A stretch of DNA of 64,000 nt from CAVRXQ01 sp963725215 (GTDB lineage Bacteria; Actinomycetota; Acidimicrobiia; Acidimicrobiales; Bog-793), in the NCBI GenBank assembly GCA_963725215.1, contig CAVRXQ010000007.1, positions 372,001-436,000 of the forward strand. Direction: 5' to 3'. Under the pieces are notes generated by a model. It had not been told where the DNA came from, made no database searches, and saw nothing but the letters and a program-made list of their open reading frames with translations. Position numbers and translations under genes: made by a program. Positions 43,904-52,725 of this stretch are shown here, in pieces (positions within the stretch are counted from its first letter, which is position 1; each line of letters starts with the position of its first letter).

Positions 43904-44805
43904 TGCGTGAGGCGATCCGCGGCTACGCGGCCGCGGTGTTCGAGACGGCGGAGCGCGCCGAGTCTCTGGAGATCGTGCGCGCCGACCTCGTCGGGATGAT
44001 GCGCGCGGTGAACTCCTTTGATGATCTGCGTGTCGTGCTCACCGACGCGGTGATCGCGCCCGCCACGCGGCGCGCGATCGTCATCGACTTACTCGAGGCA
44101 AAGGCCGAGCGCGTCTCGGTGTCGCTCGTGGGGTTCGTCGTCGCGACCGAGCGCGCGGCGGAGATCCCGTCGTCACTCGCCGAGCTGGTCGAGCTCTGCG
44201 AGGCCGAGATCGACCGGGTTCGAACCGGGTCCGCGATCGAGCCCGAGCCGGCGGCCGGAAGGGGTCAGATCCTCGAGCGAATCCGCGGATATGCCGAACG
44301 GGTCTTGCAAGAGCTCGATTCCCGATCGGATATCGACATCATCGAAGACGAGCTGTTCAAGATCGCTCGCGTCTTCGAGCAGAGCCGGGAGCTGCGGGAG
44401 GCACTCGGCGACGCCAACCTCACCTACACCGGGCGTGCAGCGGTCATCGACGACTTGTTCGGACGGTCGTGCCAGGACGCGACGCTGCGACTGGTGCGCT
44501 ACGTGATCCGCGCCGGGCGTCTCCGCGATCTTGTCGGCGCGGTCGACTGGCTCGTCGAATTGGCGGCCGAAGAGCGTGGACGACGGATCGCCGATGTCCG
44601 CAGCGCCGTGCCGCTCGGCGACGACGAGCGCTCGCGTGTCGGTGCGGCGCTGTCGCGCCTCACGGACCGCAACGTCGAAGTGCGCGGAATTATCGATCCG
44701 TCGGTGATCGGGGGAATCCGGGTGAACGTCGGGGACCTGATAATCGATGGCACGGTGCGTCTGCGCGTCGAGCGACTGCGCGACCTGCTGGCGAAGGCGT
44801 CTTGA
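43903..44805 (+). CDS. atpH: ATP synthase delta subunit with duplicated OSCP domain
   Basis: GTG 43903 overlaps the TAG of b' and gives 300 residues, against about 180 for a normal delta. Two OSCP-like helical domains are visible. The first starts IRGYAAAVFETAE and continues DLVGMMRAVNSFDDLRVVLTDAVIA. The second starts IRGYAERVLQEL and continues DELFKIARVFEQSRELREALGDANL. Only the second has the C-terminal part VRGIIDPSVIGGIRVNVGDLIIDGT. Mycobacteria have a b-delta fusion whose linker is a similar extra delta-type domain. Here the double delta is a gene of its own. The stalk joins the top of the F1 head. Confidence 0.85.
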   Translation: MREAIRGYAAAVFETAERAESLEIVRADLVGMMRAVNSFDDLRVVLTDAVIAPATRRAIVIDLLEAKAERVSVSLVGFVVATERAAEIPSSLAELVELCEAEIDRVRTGSAIEPEPAAGRGQILERIRGYAERVLQELDSRSDIDIIEDELFKIARVFEQSRELREALGDANLTYTGRAAVIDDLFGRSCQDATLRLVRYVIRAGRLRDLVGAVDWLVELAAEERGRRIADVRSAVPLGDDERSRVGAALSRLTDRNVEVRGIIDPSVIGGIRVNVGDLIIDGTVRLRVERLRDLLAKAS

Positions 44806-44857
44806 TCGTGAAGGCGGAAATGTCGACACACACGTCGAAGCACAAAGGAGCGGTGAC

Positions 44858-46429
44858 ATGTCGGAGCTGACGATCGACGCCGAGGAGATCGCGGCGGTCC
44901 TCGAGCGCCACGTCTCGGAGCTGCGGACCGAGATCTCCACGGAACAGGTCGGCCGGATCGCCGAGGTCGGCGACGGCATCGCGCACATCGCCGGCCTGCC
45001 GCACGCTTCGGTGAACGAGCTGTTGGAGTTCGAGAACGGCACGTTGGGCCTCGCCTTGAACCTCGACGAGGACGCGATCGGCGCGGTCGTCCTCGGCGAC
45101 GTCGAAGGACTCGACGAGGGACAGACCGTGCGCGCGACGGGTCAGATCCTGTCCGTCCCGGTTGGCGACGCGCTGTTGGGTCGCGTCGTCAACCCGCTCG
45201 GCGAGCCGCTCGACGGCAAAGGGACCCTCGGTGACGTCGAATTGCGGCGCCTGGAGGTGCAGGCGCCGGGAATCGTCTCGCGCCAGCCGGTCTCCGAGCC
45301 GCTGCAGACCGGCATCAAGGTCATCGACGCGCTGACCCCGATAGGCCGTGGCCAGCGCGAGCTCATCATCGGCGACCGCAAGACGGGCAAGACCACCGTC
45401 GCGGTCGACACGATCATCAACCAAAAGGGCACCGGCGTGAAATGCATCTACGTCGCGATCGGCCAGAAGGGCTCGACGGTCGCGCAGACTGTCGCCACGC
45501 TCGACGCCCACGGGGCGCTCGAGTACACGGTCGTCGTCGCGGCGCCGGCGTCGGAGCCCGCACCGTTCAAGTACCTGGCGCCGTACTCGGGATGCGCGAT
45601 GGGTCAGCACTGGATGGAGCGCGGCGAGCACGCGTTGATCGTCTACGACGATCTGTCGAAGCAGGCTGACGCGTATCGCCAGCTCTCGTTGCTGCTGCGT
45701 CGACCGCCGGGGCGCGAGGCGTATCCCGGTGACGTCTTCTACCTCCACAGCCGGCTCCTCGAGCGCGCGGCGAAACTCTCGGACGAGCGCGGCGGGGGAT
45801 CGCTCACCGCGTTGCCGATCATCGAGACAAAGGGCGGCGACATCTCCGCGTACATCCCTACCAACGTCATCTCGATCACCGACGGACAGATCTTCTTGGA
45901 GACGGACCTTTTCAACTCCGGAGTGCGCCCGGCGATGAACGTCGGTAACTCGGTGAGCCGCGTCGGCGGGGCGGCGCAGATCAAGGCGATGAAGTCCGTT
46001 GTCGGGTCATTGAAGATCGACCTCGCGCAGTTCCGCGACTTGGAGGCGTTCGCGACCTTCGGATCGGAGCTCGACCGCGCCTCGCAGGCACAGCTCGATC
46101 GGGGATACCGCCTGGTCGAGCTGTTGAAGCAGGGACAGAATCAACCGTTGCCGGTGGAAGAGGAGGTCATCGTGATCTACGCCGGGGTCAAAGGCTTCGT
46201 CGACAAGATCCCGACCGAAGAGGTCCGTCAGTTCGAACAAGTGCTGCGGACCGAGTTCAAGACCGGTCATCCCGAGGTCTTGGAGCACATCCGCACGACC
46301 GGCACGATGCCCGACGAGGCCGAGATCGACGAAGTGATCAAGCAGATCGCGGCGTCTTTCGCCGGAGCTTCTGAGGAGGAGACTCAAGCGTCTTCCGACG
46401 AGGAATCCTCTGACGAGCGGGCGAGCTGA
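44858..46429 (+). CDS. atpA: F0F1 ATP synthase subunit alpha
   Basis: The 523-residue subunit binds nucleotide without catalysis in the F1 head. The P-loop GDRKTGKT is at 172-179. Other landmarks are DALTPIGRGQRELI, AIGQKGSTVAQ, and YDDLSKQADAYRQLSLLLRRPPGREAYPGD, split over two conserved blocks. A 20-residue acidic Ser-rich tail ends it (EETQASSDEESSDERAS). ATG 44858 follows AGGAGCGG. It lies 52 bases after delta. Confidence 0.97.
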   Translation: MSELTIDAEEIAAVLERHVSELRTEISTEQVGRIAEVGDGIAHIAGLPHASVNELLEFENGTLGLALNLDEDAIGAVVLGDVEGLDEGQTVRATGQILSVPVGDALLGRVVNPLGEPLDGKGTLGDVELRRLEVQAPGIVSRQPVSEPLQTGIKVIDALTPIGRGQRELIIGDRKTGKTTVAVDTIINQKGTGVKCIYVAIGQKGSTVAQTVATLDAHGALEYTVVVAAPASEPAPFKYLAPYSGCAMGQHWMERGEHALIVYDDLSKQADAYRQLSLLLRRPPGREAYPGDVFYLHSRLLERAAKLSDERGGGSLTALPIIETKGGDISAYIPTNVISITDGQIFLETDLFNSGVRPAMNVGNSVSRVGGAAQIKAMKSVVGSLKIDLAQFRDLEAFATFGSELDRASQAQLDRGYRLVELLKQGQNQPLPVEEEVIVIYAGVKGFVDKIPTEEVRQFEQVLRTEFKTGHPEVLEHIRTTGTMPDEAEIDEVIKQIAASFAGASEEETQASSDEESSDERAS

Positions 46430-46447
46430 CAAAGGAGTCACGGCGCG

Positions 46448-47401
46448 ATGGCGAGCGGTCGCGAGCGGGTCCTACGGCGAAGGATCCGCAGCATCGAGGC
46501 GACGAAGAAGATCACGCGGGCAATGGAACTCATTGCCGCGTCCCAGATCGTTCGCGCCCAGGGCCGCATCGCGCAGAACCGTCCCTACATCTCTGGACTG
46601 AGGGACGCGTTCTCGATCACGATCGACGACGCCACGGAGCCGACGCGCCTTGTCGGCGACCCAGAAGAGATGCGACGAGTCGTGGTTTTGTTGATCGTGT
46701 CGGACCGAGGATTGTGCGGCGCGTACAACTCGAACGTGCTTCGGGCATCGGAACGACGCATTCACGAGATCGAGCGATCCTCTGGCGAGGCGACCCTCGT
46801 CGCCGTGGGAAGGCGCGCCGAGAGCTACTTCCGATTCCGGGGGCGCCCGCTCGCAAAGGCGTTCCAAAAAGTCAGCGAGCGCCCGAGCTTCGTAGACGCC
46901 CGCCGGATCACGACCGAGGCGATCAACCCCTTCTTATCCGGCAACGCAGACGCCGTCGAAGTCGTCTCCACGCGCTTTCGCTCGGCGGGAGTGCAAGTTG
47001 TCGAGAACCGACGGCTGCTCCCGGTGCCCAAGCCGAAAGAAGCCGAGGAAGAGTCCACGTCGTCCGGCACTCTCGGCGGCTTCTACGATTTCGAGCCGCG
47101 ATCAGACGACTTGTTGTCGAGCCTCGTTCCCCAGCTCGTCGAAGCCGAAATCTTCGCCGCGCTGTTGGAGGCGGCCGCGTCCGAACACACCGCCCGTCAA
47201 CGGGCGATGGCTGCCGCGACGGAAAACGCGGAGGACCTCGCGAAGACGCTTCGCCGAGAGATGAACCGGGTACGCCAGGACGCGATCACCACTGAGATCA
47301 TGGAGATCGTCGGTGGAGCCGAGGCGCTGCGCGCGGCGGCGGCGACGCAAGGCCGCTATGACCTCACATTGGGCATCGAGCACGAGGAGTCTTACGAATG
47401 A
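46448..47401 (+). CDS. atpG: F0F1 ATP synthase subunit gamma
   Basis: The 317-residue shaft subunit has the N-terminal coiled coil RIRSIEATKKITRAMELIAAS and the C-terminal coiled coil ending DAITTEIMEIVGGAEAL. A Rossmann-like middle domain includes VSDRGLCGAYNSNV. A loop at about 195-215 (PKPKEAEEESTSSG) corresponds to the extra gamma loop of actinobacteria. The stop overlaps the atpD ATG as ATGA. Confidence 0.96.
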   Translation: MASGRERVLRRRIRSIEATKKITRAMELIAASQIVRAQGRIAQNRPYISGLRDAFSITIDDATEPTRLVGDPEEMRRVVVLLIVSDRGLCGAYNSNVLRASERRIHEIERSSGEATLVAVGRRAESYFRFRGRPLAKAFQKVSERPSFVDARRITTEAINPFLSGNADAVEVVSTRFRSAGVQVVENRRLLPVPKPKEAEEESTSSGTLGGFYDFEPRSDDLLSSLVPQLVEAEIFAALLEAAASEHTARQRAMAAATENAEDLAKTLRREMNRVRQDAITTEIMEIVGGAEALRAAAATQGRYDLTLGIEHEESYE

Positions 47402-48846
47402 CCACGACCGTCGAGCACGCGGACACCGAAGAGACGACGTTCGAGAACGGGCGGGTCGTCTCGATCGCCGGTCCTGTCGTCGACGTCGAATTCCCGCCGC
47501 ACTCGCTGCCGGAGATCAACACCGCACTCGAGATCGAATTGGAACTCGAGGGCCGACGGGTGGTGATCACCGCGGAGGTCGCGCAACAAATCGGCGAAGG
47601 TCGTGTCCGCTGCATCTGCTTGAAGCCCACCGACGGCCTTGAGCGCGGAGCCGTTGTGCGCAACACCGGACGCGGGATCACGGTCCCTGTCGGGGACAAC
47701 GTGCTCGGACACGTCTTCAACGTGATCGGCGAACCCTTGGACACCGACGACATCGGCGAAGTGGCGGACCACTGGGAGATCCACCGTGACCCACCGCCGT
47801 TCGAAGAGCTCGAACCGCGCCGGCAGATGTTCGAGACAGGGATCAAGGTGATCGATCTCCTCGAACCGTACGTCCAGGGTGGAAAGATCGGATTGTTCGG
47901 GGGAGCCGGCGTCGGAAAGACCGTGATCATCTTGGAGATGATCAACCGAGTCGCGAAGCAGCACGGCGGCGTCTCGGTCTTCGCCGGGGTCGGCGAGCGC
48001 ACCCGAGAGGGGACGGACCTGTGGCTCGAGATGCGCGAGTCCGGTGTCATCGACAAGGCGGTACTCGTGTACGGGCAGATGGACGAGCCACCGGGCGTGC
48101 GACTTCGCGTCGGGCTCTCCGCGCTCACGATGGCGGAGTACTTCCGCGACGTGAAGAACCAGGACGTCTTGTTGTTCATCGACAACATCTTCCGATTCGT
48201 CCAAGCGGGGTCGGAGGTCTCGACCCTTCTCGGCCGGATGCCGTCGGCCGTCGGTTACCAGCCGACGCTCGCGGACGAGATGGGTCAATTACAGGAACGG
48301 ATCACTTCCACGAAGGGCCGTTCGATCACCTCGATCCAAGCGGTCTACGTGCCGGCGGACGACTACACGGACCCGGCACCGTTCACGACCTTCACTCACC
48401 TCGACGCGACGACCGAGCTCTCACGTCAGATCGCGGCGCTCGGCATCTATCCCGCCGTCGACCCGCTGGCGTCGTCGAGCAACATCTTGGCGTCCGAGGT
48501 CGTCGGCGAGCGTCACTATTCGTGCGCCACCGCGGTGACCGAAATCCTCCAGCGTTACCGCGACCTCCAAGACATCATCGCCATCTTGGGTCTCGAGGAG
48601 CTGTCGGAAGAGGATCGACTCACGGTGAACCGCGCCCGAAAGATCCAGCGTTTTCTCTCGCAGCCATTCTTCGTCGGCGAGGTGTTCACTGGTTTGCCTG
48701 GGATCTACGTGCCGATCGACGAGACAATCAGAAGCTTCGAGGCCCTCGTCGGCGGCGAGCTCGACGACGTCCCCGAGCAGGCGTTCTTGAACGTCGGCGG
48801 AGTCGACGACGTGCGGGAGAAGGCAAAGCAGCTCGGAGGCGAGTGA
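47398..48846 (+). CDS. atpD: F0F1 ATP synthase subunit beta
   Basis: The 482-residue catalytic subunit has P-loop GGAGVGKT at 168-175. The GERTREG block with the catalytic Glu region follows, then DNIFRFVQAGSEVSTLLGR and the DELSEED-like motif as ELSEEDRL near the C-terminus. It couples rotation of gamma to ATP synthesis. It is four-base coupled to atpG. atpC begins three bases after its stop. Confidence 0.98.
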   Translation: MTTTVEHADTEETTFENGRVVSIAGPVVDVEFPPHSLPEINTALEIELELEGRRVVITAEVAQQIGEGRVRCICLKPTDGLERGAVVRNTGRGITVPVGDNVLGHVFNVIGEPLDTDDIGEVADHWEIHRDPPPFEELEPRRQMFETGIKVIDLLEPYVQGGKIGLFGGAGVGKTVIILEMINRVAKQHGGVSVFAGVGERTREGTDLWLEMRESGVIDKAVLVYGQMDEPPGVRLRVGLSALTMAEYFRDVKNQDVLLFIDNIFRFVQAGSEVSTLLGRMPSAVGYQPTLADEMGQLQERITSTKGRSITSIQAVYVPADDYTDPAPFTTFTHLDATTELSRQIAALGIYPAVDPLASSSNILASEVVGERHYSCATAVTEILQRYRDLQDIIAILGLEELSEEDRLTVNRARKIQRFLSQPFFVGEVFTGLPGIYVPIDETIRSFEALVGGELDDVPEQAFLNVGGVDDVREKAKQLGGE

Positions 48847-48849
48847 TCG

Positions 48850-49326
48850 ATGGCGACCCCCTTCCAAGTCGCTCTCGTCACACCCGAGCGCGCGCTCTTC
48901 GAAGGTGAAGCAGAAGAGGTCTCCATGCGCACCGAGATCGGCGAGATCGCATTCCTCGCCCATCACGAGGACTTAGTCGGTGCATCCGGCGTCACCGCGG
49001 TGCGAATCACCACCGCGGGCGCGGGGGAGGCGGATTCTGACCGGGCGGTCGTGCGCGCGGCGATCGACGGCGGCACGGTGCACGTCCATCCGGAAGGGCT
49101 CTTGATCTTCGCTCCCGTTGCCGAGCTCGCCGACCATATCGACGTCGAGCGGGCGCGTCGGGCGCTCGAGCGCGCCGAGCAGCGACTCGCTTCGCTCGGC
49201 GAAGGACGCCAGGAGTCCGCCGCTGGTGAGGGCGCGAGCGCGGATGCGGAAATCGCAGAGGCAGAATTCGCGGCGCGCCGGGCCCGCGCGCGACTCGAGG
49301 CGGCTGGCAGCGAACTTCCCGCGTGA
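48850..49326 (+). CDS. atpC: F0F1 ATP synthase subunit epsilon
   Basis: The 158-residue protein has an N-terminal beta-sandwich (FQVALVTPERALFEGEAEEV, with GEIAFLAHHEDLVGA). A C-terminal helical part over residues 95-155 holds the family ERARRALERAEQRLA helix and is longer than usual, with a Glu/Ala-rich insert (GRQESAAGEGASADAEIAE). Epsilon controls ATP hydrolysis. Its stop overlaps the GTG of the RNA ligase/GNAT gene. Confidence 0.9.
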   Translation: MATPFQVALVTPERALFEGEAEEVSMRTEIGEIAFLAHHEDLVGASGVTAVRITTAGAGEADSDRAVVRAAIDGGTVHVHPEGLLIFAPVAELADHIDVERARRALERAEQRLASLGEGRQESAAGEGASADAEIAEAEFAARRARARLEAAGSELPA

Positions 49327-50270
49327 CGTCTCTTCGGGCGCGGCGCCGGCTGTTTGTCGCGCTCGAGGTGACGGGAGCGGTCGCGAATGAGATCGACGGT
49401 CTGCGCCGCGCGATCGGTTCTTCGCAGCTCGGAAGGATTGCGCCCCACGTAACGCTCGTCCCACCGGTGAATGTCAGGGAGGTCGAACTCTCCTCGGCCC
49501 TCGGGATTCTGCGCTCGGTGGCGCACGAGGACCCGATACCGGTCGTCCTCGGACCGGCGCGATCGCTATTGCCCCGCTCGCCGGTGCTGTACCTCGAGAT
49601 CGACGACTCGTCAGGCCGCATCGCGCGGCTGCAGCGCCGTCTCGACGCGTCCCCTCTCTCTGCGCCACGGACACGTCCGAGCCGCCCGTTCCTCGCCCAC
49701 GTGACGCTTTCGAGTCACATGGAGCGAAAGGCGATCTCTCCGGCGGTCGAGCTCTTCTCGCACTACCAGGTGGAGACGGTTTTGTCGGCACTTACCTTGT
49801 ACGAACAGCACCACGCCGAGCCGCGCCATCCGTGGCACCCGCTCGCCGACGTGATCCTTGGAGTTGGGAGCTCGCCTGACCGCGGCGGACGGGCATTCGG
49901 CTTCACTGCGTCCCACCGTCCGGGTCCCGACATCGCGACCCCGGACGAGGAAGGCGCGCTTTTCGGTGGAGCCGATTCCGTCGCTGTGATCGGACGCGAC
50001 CGAGCGTCGGTCGTCGCGCAGTCATTCGGGGCGATCGTCAACAACCAACTCGTCATCGATCGCTGGTGCGTCGACGAATCCCGGCGCGGTGAGGGAATCG
50101 GACGAGCTTTGCTAAGCGCGCTCGAGCGGACGGCCGTCGCGTTGGACACCGAGCGGGCGCTCATCGCTTCCTCGTCGAGCGAAGAGGAGTCGTTCCTCTC
50201 GCATCTCGGTCTCGCCGCCGTGGACGGCCCCCCGTCGACGAGTTCTCGCACCTGGTTTGCGCATTCGTAA
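49323..50270 (+). CDS. 2'-5' RNA ligase-like (2H phosphoesterase) domain fused to a GNAT domain
   Basis: The protein has 315 residues. Residues 8-175 form a 2H phosphoesterase of the ThpR/LigT type with the paired HxT motifs HVT (42-44) and HVT (126-128). Residues 190-315 form a GNAT fold with the acetyl-CoA loop RRGEGIGRALLSALE (254-268). The first half would act on 2',3'-cyclic phosphate or 2'-5' RNA ends, and the second would acetylate an unknown substrate. GTG 49323 overlaps the atpC stop as GTGA, so it is translated with the ATP synthase operon. I do not know a described function for this fusion. Confidence 0.8.
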   Translation: MTSLRARRRLFVALEVTGAVANEIDGLRRAIGSSQLGRIAPHVTLVPPVNVREVELSSALGILRSVAHEDPIPVVLGPARSLLPRSPVLYLEIDDSSGRIARLQRRLDASPLSAPRTRPSRPFLAHVTLSSHMERKAISPAVELFSHYQVETVLSALTLYEQHHAEPRHPWHPLADVILGVGSSPDRGGRAFGFTASHRPGPDIATPDEEGALFGGADSVAVIGRDRASVVAQSFGAIVNNQLVIDRWCVDESRRGEGIGRALLSALERTAVALDTERALIASSSSEEESFLSHLGLAAVDGPPSTSSRTWFAHS

Positions 50271-50326
50271 CCGGACCAACGAAGCGGACGTAGGCCGATG
50301 AGGCCCTTACGTTCTTTGATGAATCG

Positions 50327-50380
50327 CGGGCTCGAATGGGCCAGGGCAACGCCGAGATCGTGTCGACACGCGCGAGCCCG
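50327..50380. terminator. inverted repeats between convergent genes
   Basis: CGGGCTCG (50327-50334) pairs with CGAGCCCG (50373-50380), and an inner 12-base palindrome CGTGTCGACACG lies at 50359-50370. They lie in the 116-base gap between the end of the RNA ligase/GNAT gene and the end of glpX. A two-way terminator is plausible. There are no T-runs. Confidence 0.4.
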
Positions 50381-50386
50381 GCGTGA

Positions 50387-51382
50387 TCAGTAATCGTCGA
50401 GAAGTCGGAACTGGCTGAGTTTTTCCCGCCGGTGGTACGCGGTGACGAAGCGGATCGTGCCAGTGCGTGAGCGCGTGAGCATCGAATGGGTTGTCGCGCC
50501 GCCGGCGTGATAACGCACCCCGCGCAAGAGCTCGCCGTCGGTGACCCCAGTCGCCGCGAAGAAGACGTTGTCGCCTTTCACGAGGTCGTCTGTCGAGAGC
50601 ACCCTGTCGACGTCGTAGCCGGCATCGATCGCGGCTTTTCGCTCGGCATCGTCGCGGGGCCACAGCCGCCCTTGGATCTCGCCGCCCATCGCTTTCAGCG
50701 CAGCCGAGGCGATCACGCCCTCTGGCGTGCCGCCGATGCCGAATAAGACGTCGTCGCCGCTCTCTTGCCACGCGGTCGAGATGGCGGCCGCGACGTCGCC
50801 GTCGGTGATGAGACGGATTCGGGCACCAGTCGATCGGATCTCTTCGATGAGTTCTTCGTGGCGCGGTCTGTCGAGGACGATCGCCGTGAGGTCGCTCACC
50901 TCCGTCTTCTTCGCCTTCGCGATCTCGACGAGGTTCTCCTTCACCGACAGTTCGAGCGAGACGCGGCCCGCGGCTTCAGGGCCGACGGCGATCTTCGACA
51001 TGTAGACGCACGGGCCAGGATCGAACATGTGGCCGCGTTCGGCGAGCGCAATGACGGCGAGCGCTCCGCCGCGACCGAGCGCGGTGGGTCGGGTGCCGTC
51101 GATCGGATCGACCGCGATATCGACCTCGGGGGCGGAACCGTCGCCGATGCGCTCGCCGTTGTAGAGCATCGGCGCTTTGTCCTTTTCGCCCTCACCGATG
51201 ACGACGACGCCGTCCATTGAGACATTCGAGAGCACGAAGCGCATCGCGTCGACCGCCGCCGCGTCCGCACCCTCTTTGTTCCCTCGGCCCATCCATCGGC
51301 TCCCTGCCACCGCCGCGGCCTCGGTGACGCGAACGAGTTCCATCGCAAGGTTCCGGTCGGGGCGTATGCGAGAGGTCTCCAC
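50387..51382 (-). CDS. glpX: fructose-1,6-bisphosphatase class II
   Basis: The 331-residue enzyme removes the 1-phosphate from fructose 1,6-bisphosphate in gluconeogenesis. The start GTG 51382 gives METSRIRPDRNLAMELVRVTEAAA, the usual GlpX beginning; the frame is open further up but would overlap murA. Metal sites are GEGEKD (63-68) and DPIDGT (92-97). GIGGTPEGVIASAALK is a further family block. It diverges from murA with 61 bases between. glpX is the main FBPase of most actinobacteria. Confidence 0.95.
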   Translation of the reverse strand: METSRIRPDRNLAMELVRVTEAAAVAGSRWMGRGNKEGADAAAVDAMRFVLSNVSMDGVVVIGEGEKDKAPMLYNGERIGDGSAPEVDIAVDPIDGTRPTALGRGGALAVIALAERGHMFDPGPCVYMSKIAVGPEAAGRVSLELSVKENLVEIAKAKKTEVSDLTAIVLDRPRHEELIEEIRSTGARIRLITDGDVAAAISTAWQESGDDVLFGIGGTPEGVIASAALKAMGGEIQGRLWPRDDAERKAAIDAGYDVDRVLSTDDLVKGDNVFFAATGVTDGELLRGVRYHAGGATTHSMLTRSRTGTIRFVTAYHRREKLSQFRLLDDY

Positions 51383-51443
51383 TGCCGGGACGATAGCGGC
51401 GGCGGGGATTTCGATTCTGGGCGCGGGCGATAGCGTTCGGGCG

Positions 51444-52709
51444 GTGCAGGTCCTCACGGTAAAACAGTCGCCGGCGCTCTCCGGCACCGTCTCGTTACAG
51501 GGTGCGAAGAACTCCGCGCTCAAGCTGATGGCAGCTTCCCTGTTGACGACGGGGACGACGCAACTCGACAACGTGCCGTCGATCACCGACGTCACGATCA
51601 TGGCCGATGTCTTGCGTGCGATCGGAGCGGGGGTCTCGCGTAGCCACGATGGCGTGGTCGAAATTGACGCCCCTGAGAGCGCGACACCGATCGCACCGTA
51701 TGAATTGGTCGAAAAGATGCGTGCGTCGATCGTCGTCCTCGGACCTTTGCTCGCGCGCCATCACTTTGCGCGGATCTCGCTTCCCGGAGGAGACGACTTC
51801 GGTCCGAGGCCGATCGACATGCACTTGCGAGCGCTCGGCGAGCTCGGAGCGGAGTTCACGACCCAGCACGGATACGTCGAGGGCCGAAGTGACCGACTCG
51901 TCGGGGCGCGGGTCGTTCTCGAGTATCCGAGTCACACCACGACCGACAACCTGCTGTGCGCGGCGGTGCTCGCGAAGGGCACGACGCTGATCGAGAACGC
52001 GGCGAGAGAGCCGGAGATCCAAGACCTGGCGGATTTCCTCACCCAGATGGGAGCGCGCATCGCCGGAGCGGGGACCTCTCGCATCGAAATCGAAGGCGTG
52101 GACGAGCTGAGTCCTGTGCGGCACCGCGTGATCAGCGATCGGGTCGAAGCGGCGACGTTCCTCGCCGCCGTCGCCATCGTCCATGGATCGGTCTTCGTTT
52201 CCGGGGCCCGCGCGGAGCACATGGACATGTACTTGTCGAAGCTCCACGAGATGGGCGTCGAGATCGACGCGACGCCCACCGGTGTCGGAGCGTCGGCAGA
52301 GGACCGGCCGCGCTCGGTCGACGTTGTCACGTTGCCGTACCCGGGCGTCGCGACCGACTACAAGCCGTTGCTCGTGACGGCGCTGTCGATCGGGACGGGC
52401 GTCGCGATCGTGAGCGAGAACATCTACGCCGGCCGGTTCCGATATGTCGACGAGCTGCGACGGATGGGTGCGAACATCACGACAGAAGGGCACCATGCGG
52501 TTGTCCGGGGCGTCGAGAAGTTGTCCGGGACGACCGTTCGCGCACCCGACATCCGCGCCGGCGCGGCCCTCGTCCTGGCAGGACTTGCCGCTGAAGGCGA
52601 ATCGGTCATCACAGGGGTCGAGCACATCGATCGCGGATACGAGAAGCTCGACGAGAAGCTGCGATCGCTCGGCGCCCCGATCGAACGTCGCAACCTCGAT
52701 GGGGCCTGA
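51444..52709 (+). CDS. murA: UDP-N-acetylglucosamine 1-carboxyvinyltransferase, Asp at the fosfomycin-target Cys
   Basis: The 421-residue enzyme adds enolpyruvate to UDP-GlcNAc in the first committed step of peptidoglycan synthesis. GTG 51444 starts it. The N-terminal AKNSALK holds the catalytic Lys22. The active-site loop reads LPGGDDFGPRPIDMH, where residue 117 is Asp and not the Cys of most MurAs (Cys115 in E. coli). Mycobacterium tuberculosis MurA also has Asp at this place. Enzymes with Asp are active and are not alkylated by fosfomycin. The later LPYPGVATDYKPLLV block is normal. It sits near the atp operon as in mycobacteria. Confidence 0.96.
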   Translation: MQVLTVKQSPALSGTVSLQGAKNSALKLMAASLLTTGTTQLDNVPSITDVTIMADVLRAIGAGVSRSHDGVVEIDAPESATPIAPYELVEKMRASIVVLGPLLARHHFARISLPGGDDFGPRPIDMHLRALGELGAEFTTQHGYVEGRSDRLVGARVVLEYPSHTTTDNLLCAAVLAKGTTLIENAAREPEIQDLADFLTQMGARIAGAGTSRIEIEGVDELSPVRHRVISDRVEAATFLAAVAIVHGSVFVSGARAEHMDMYLSKLHEMGVEIDATPTGVGASAEDRPRSVDVVTLPYPGVATDYKPLLVTALSIGTGVAIVSENIYAGRFRYVDELRRMGANITTEGHHAVVRGVEKLSGTTVRAPDIRAGAALVLAGLAAEGESVITGVEHIDRGYEKLDEKLRSLGAPIERRNLDGA

Positions 52710-52725
52710 CCTCGTTGTTCCCCCG

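Noticed and set aside
43399..44805. a genuine mycobacterial-type b-delta fusion
   Set aside because: The middle 62 residues are out of frame, and the conserved b' C-terminus with its own stop lies in another frame directly before the delta start.
50387..51601. glpX starting at 51601
   Set aside because: The extension overlaps murA and has no homology. GTG 51382 gives the normal N-terminus and length.
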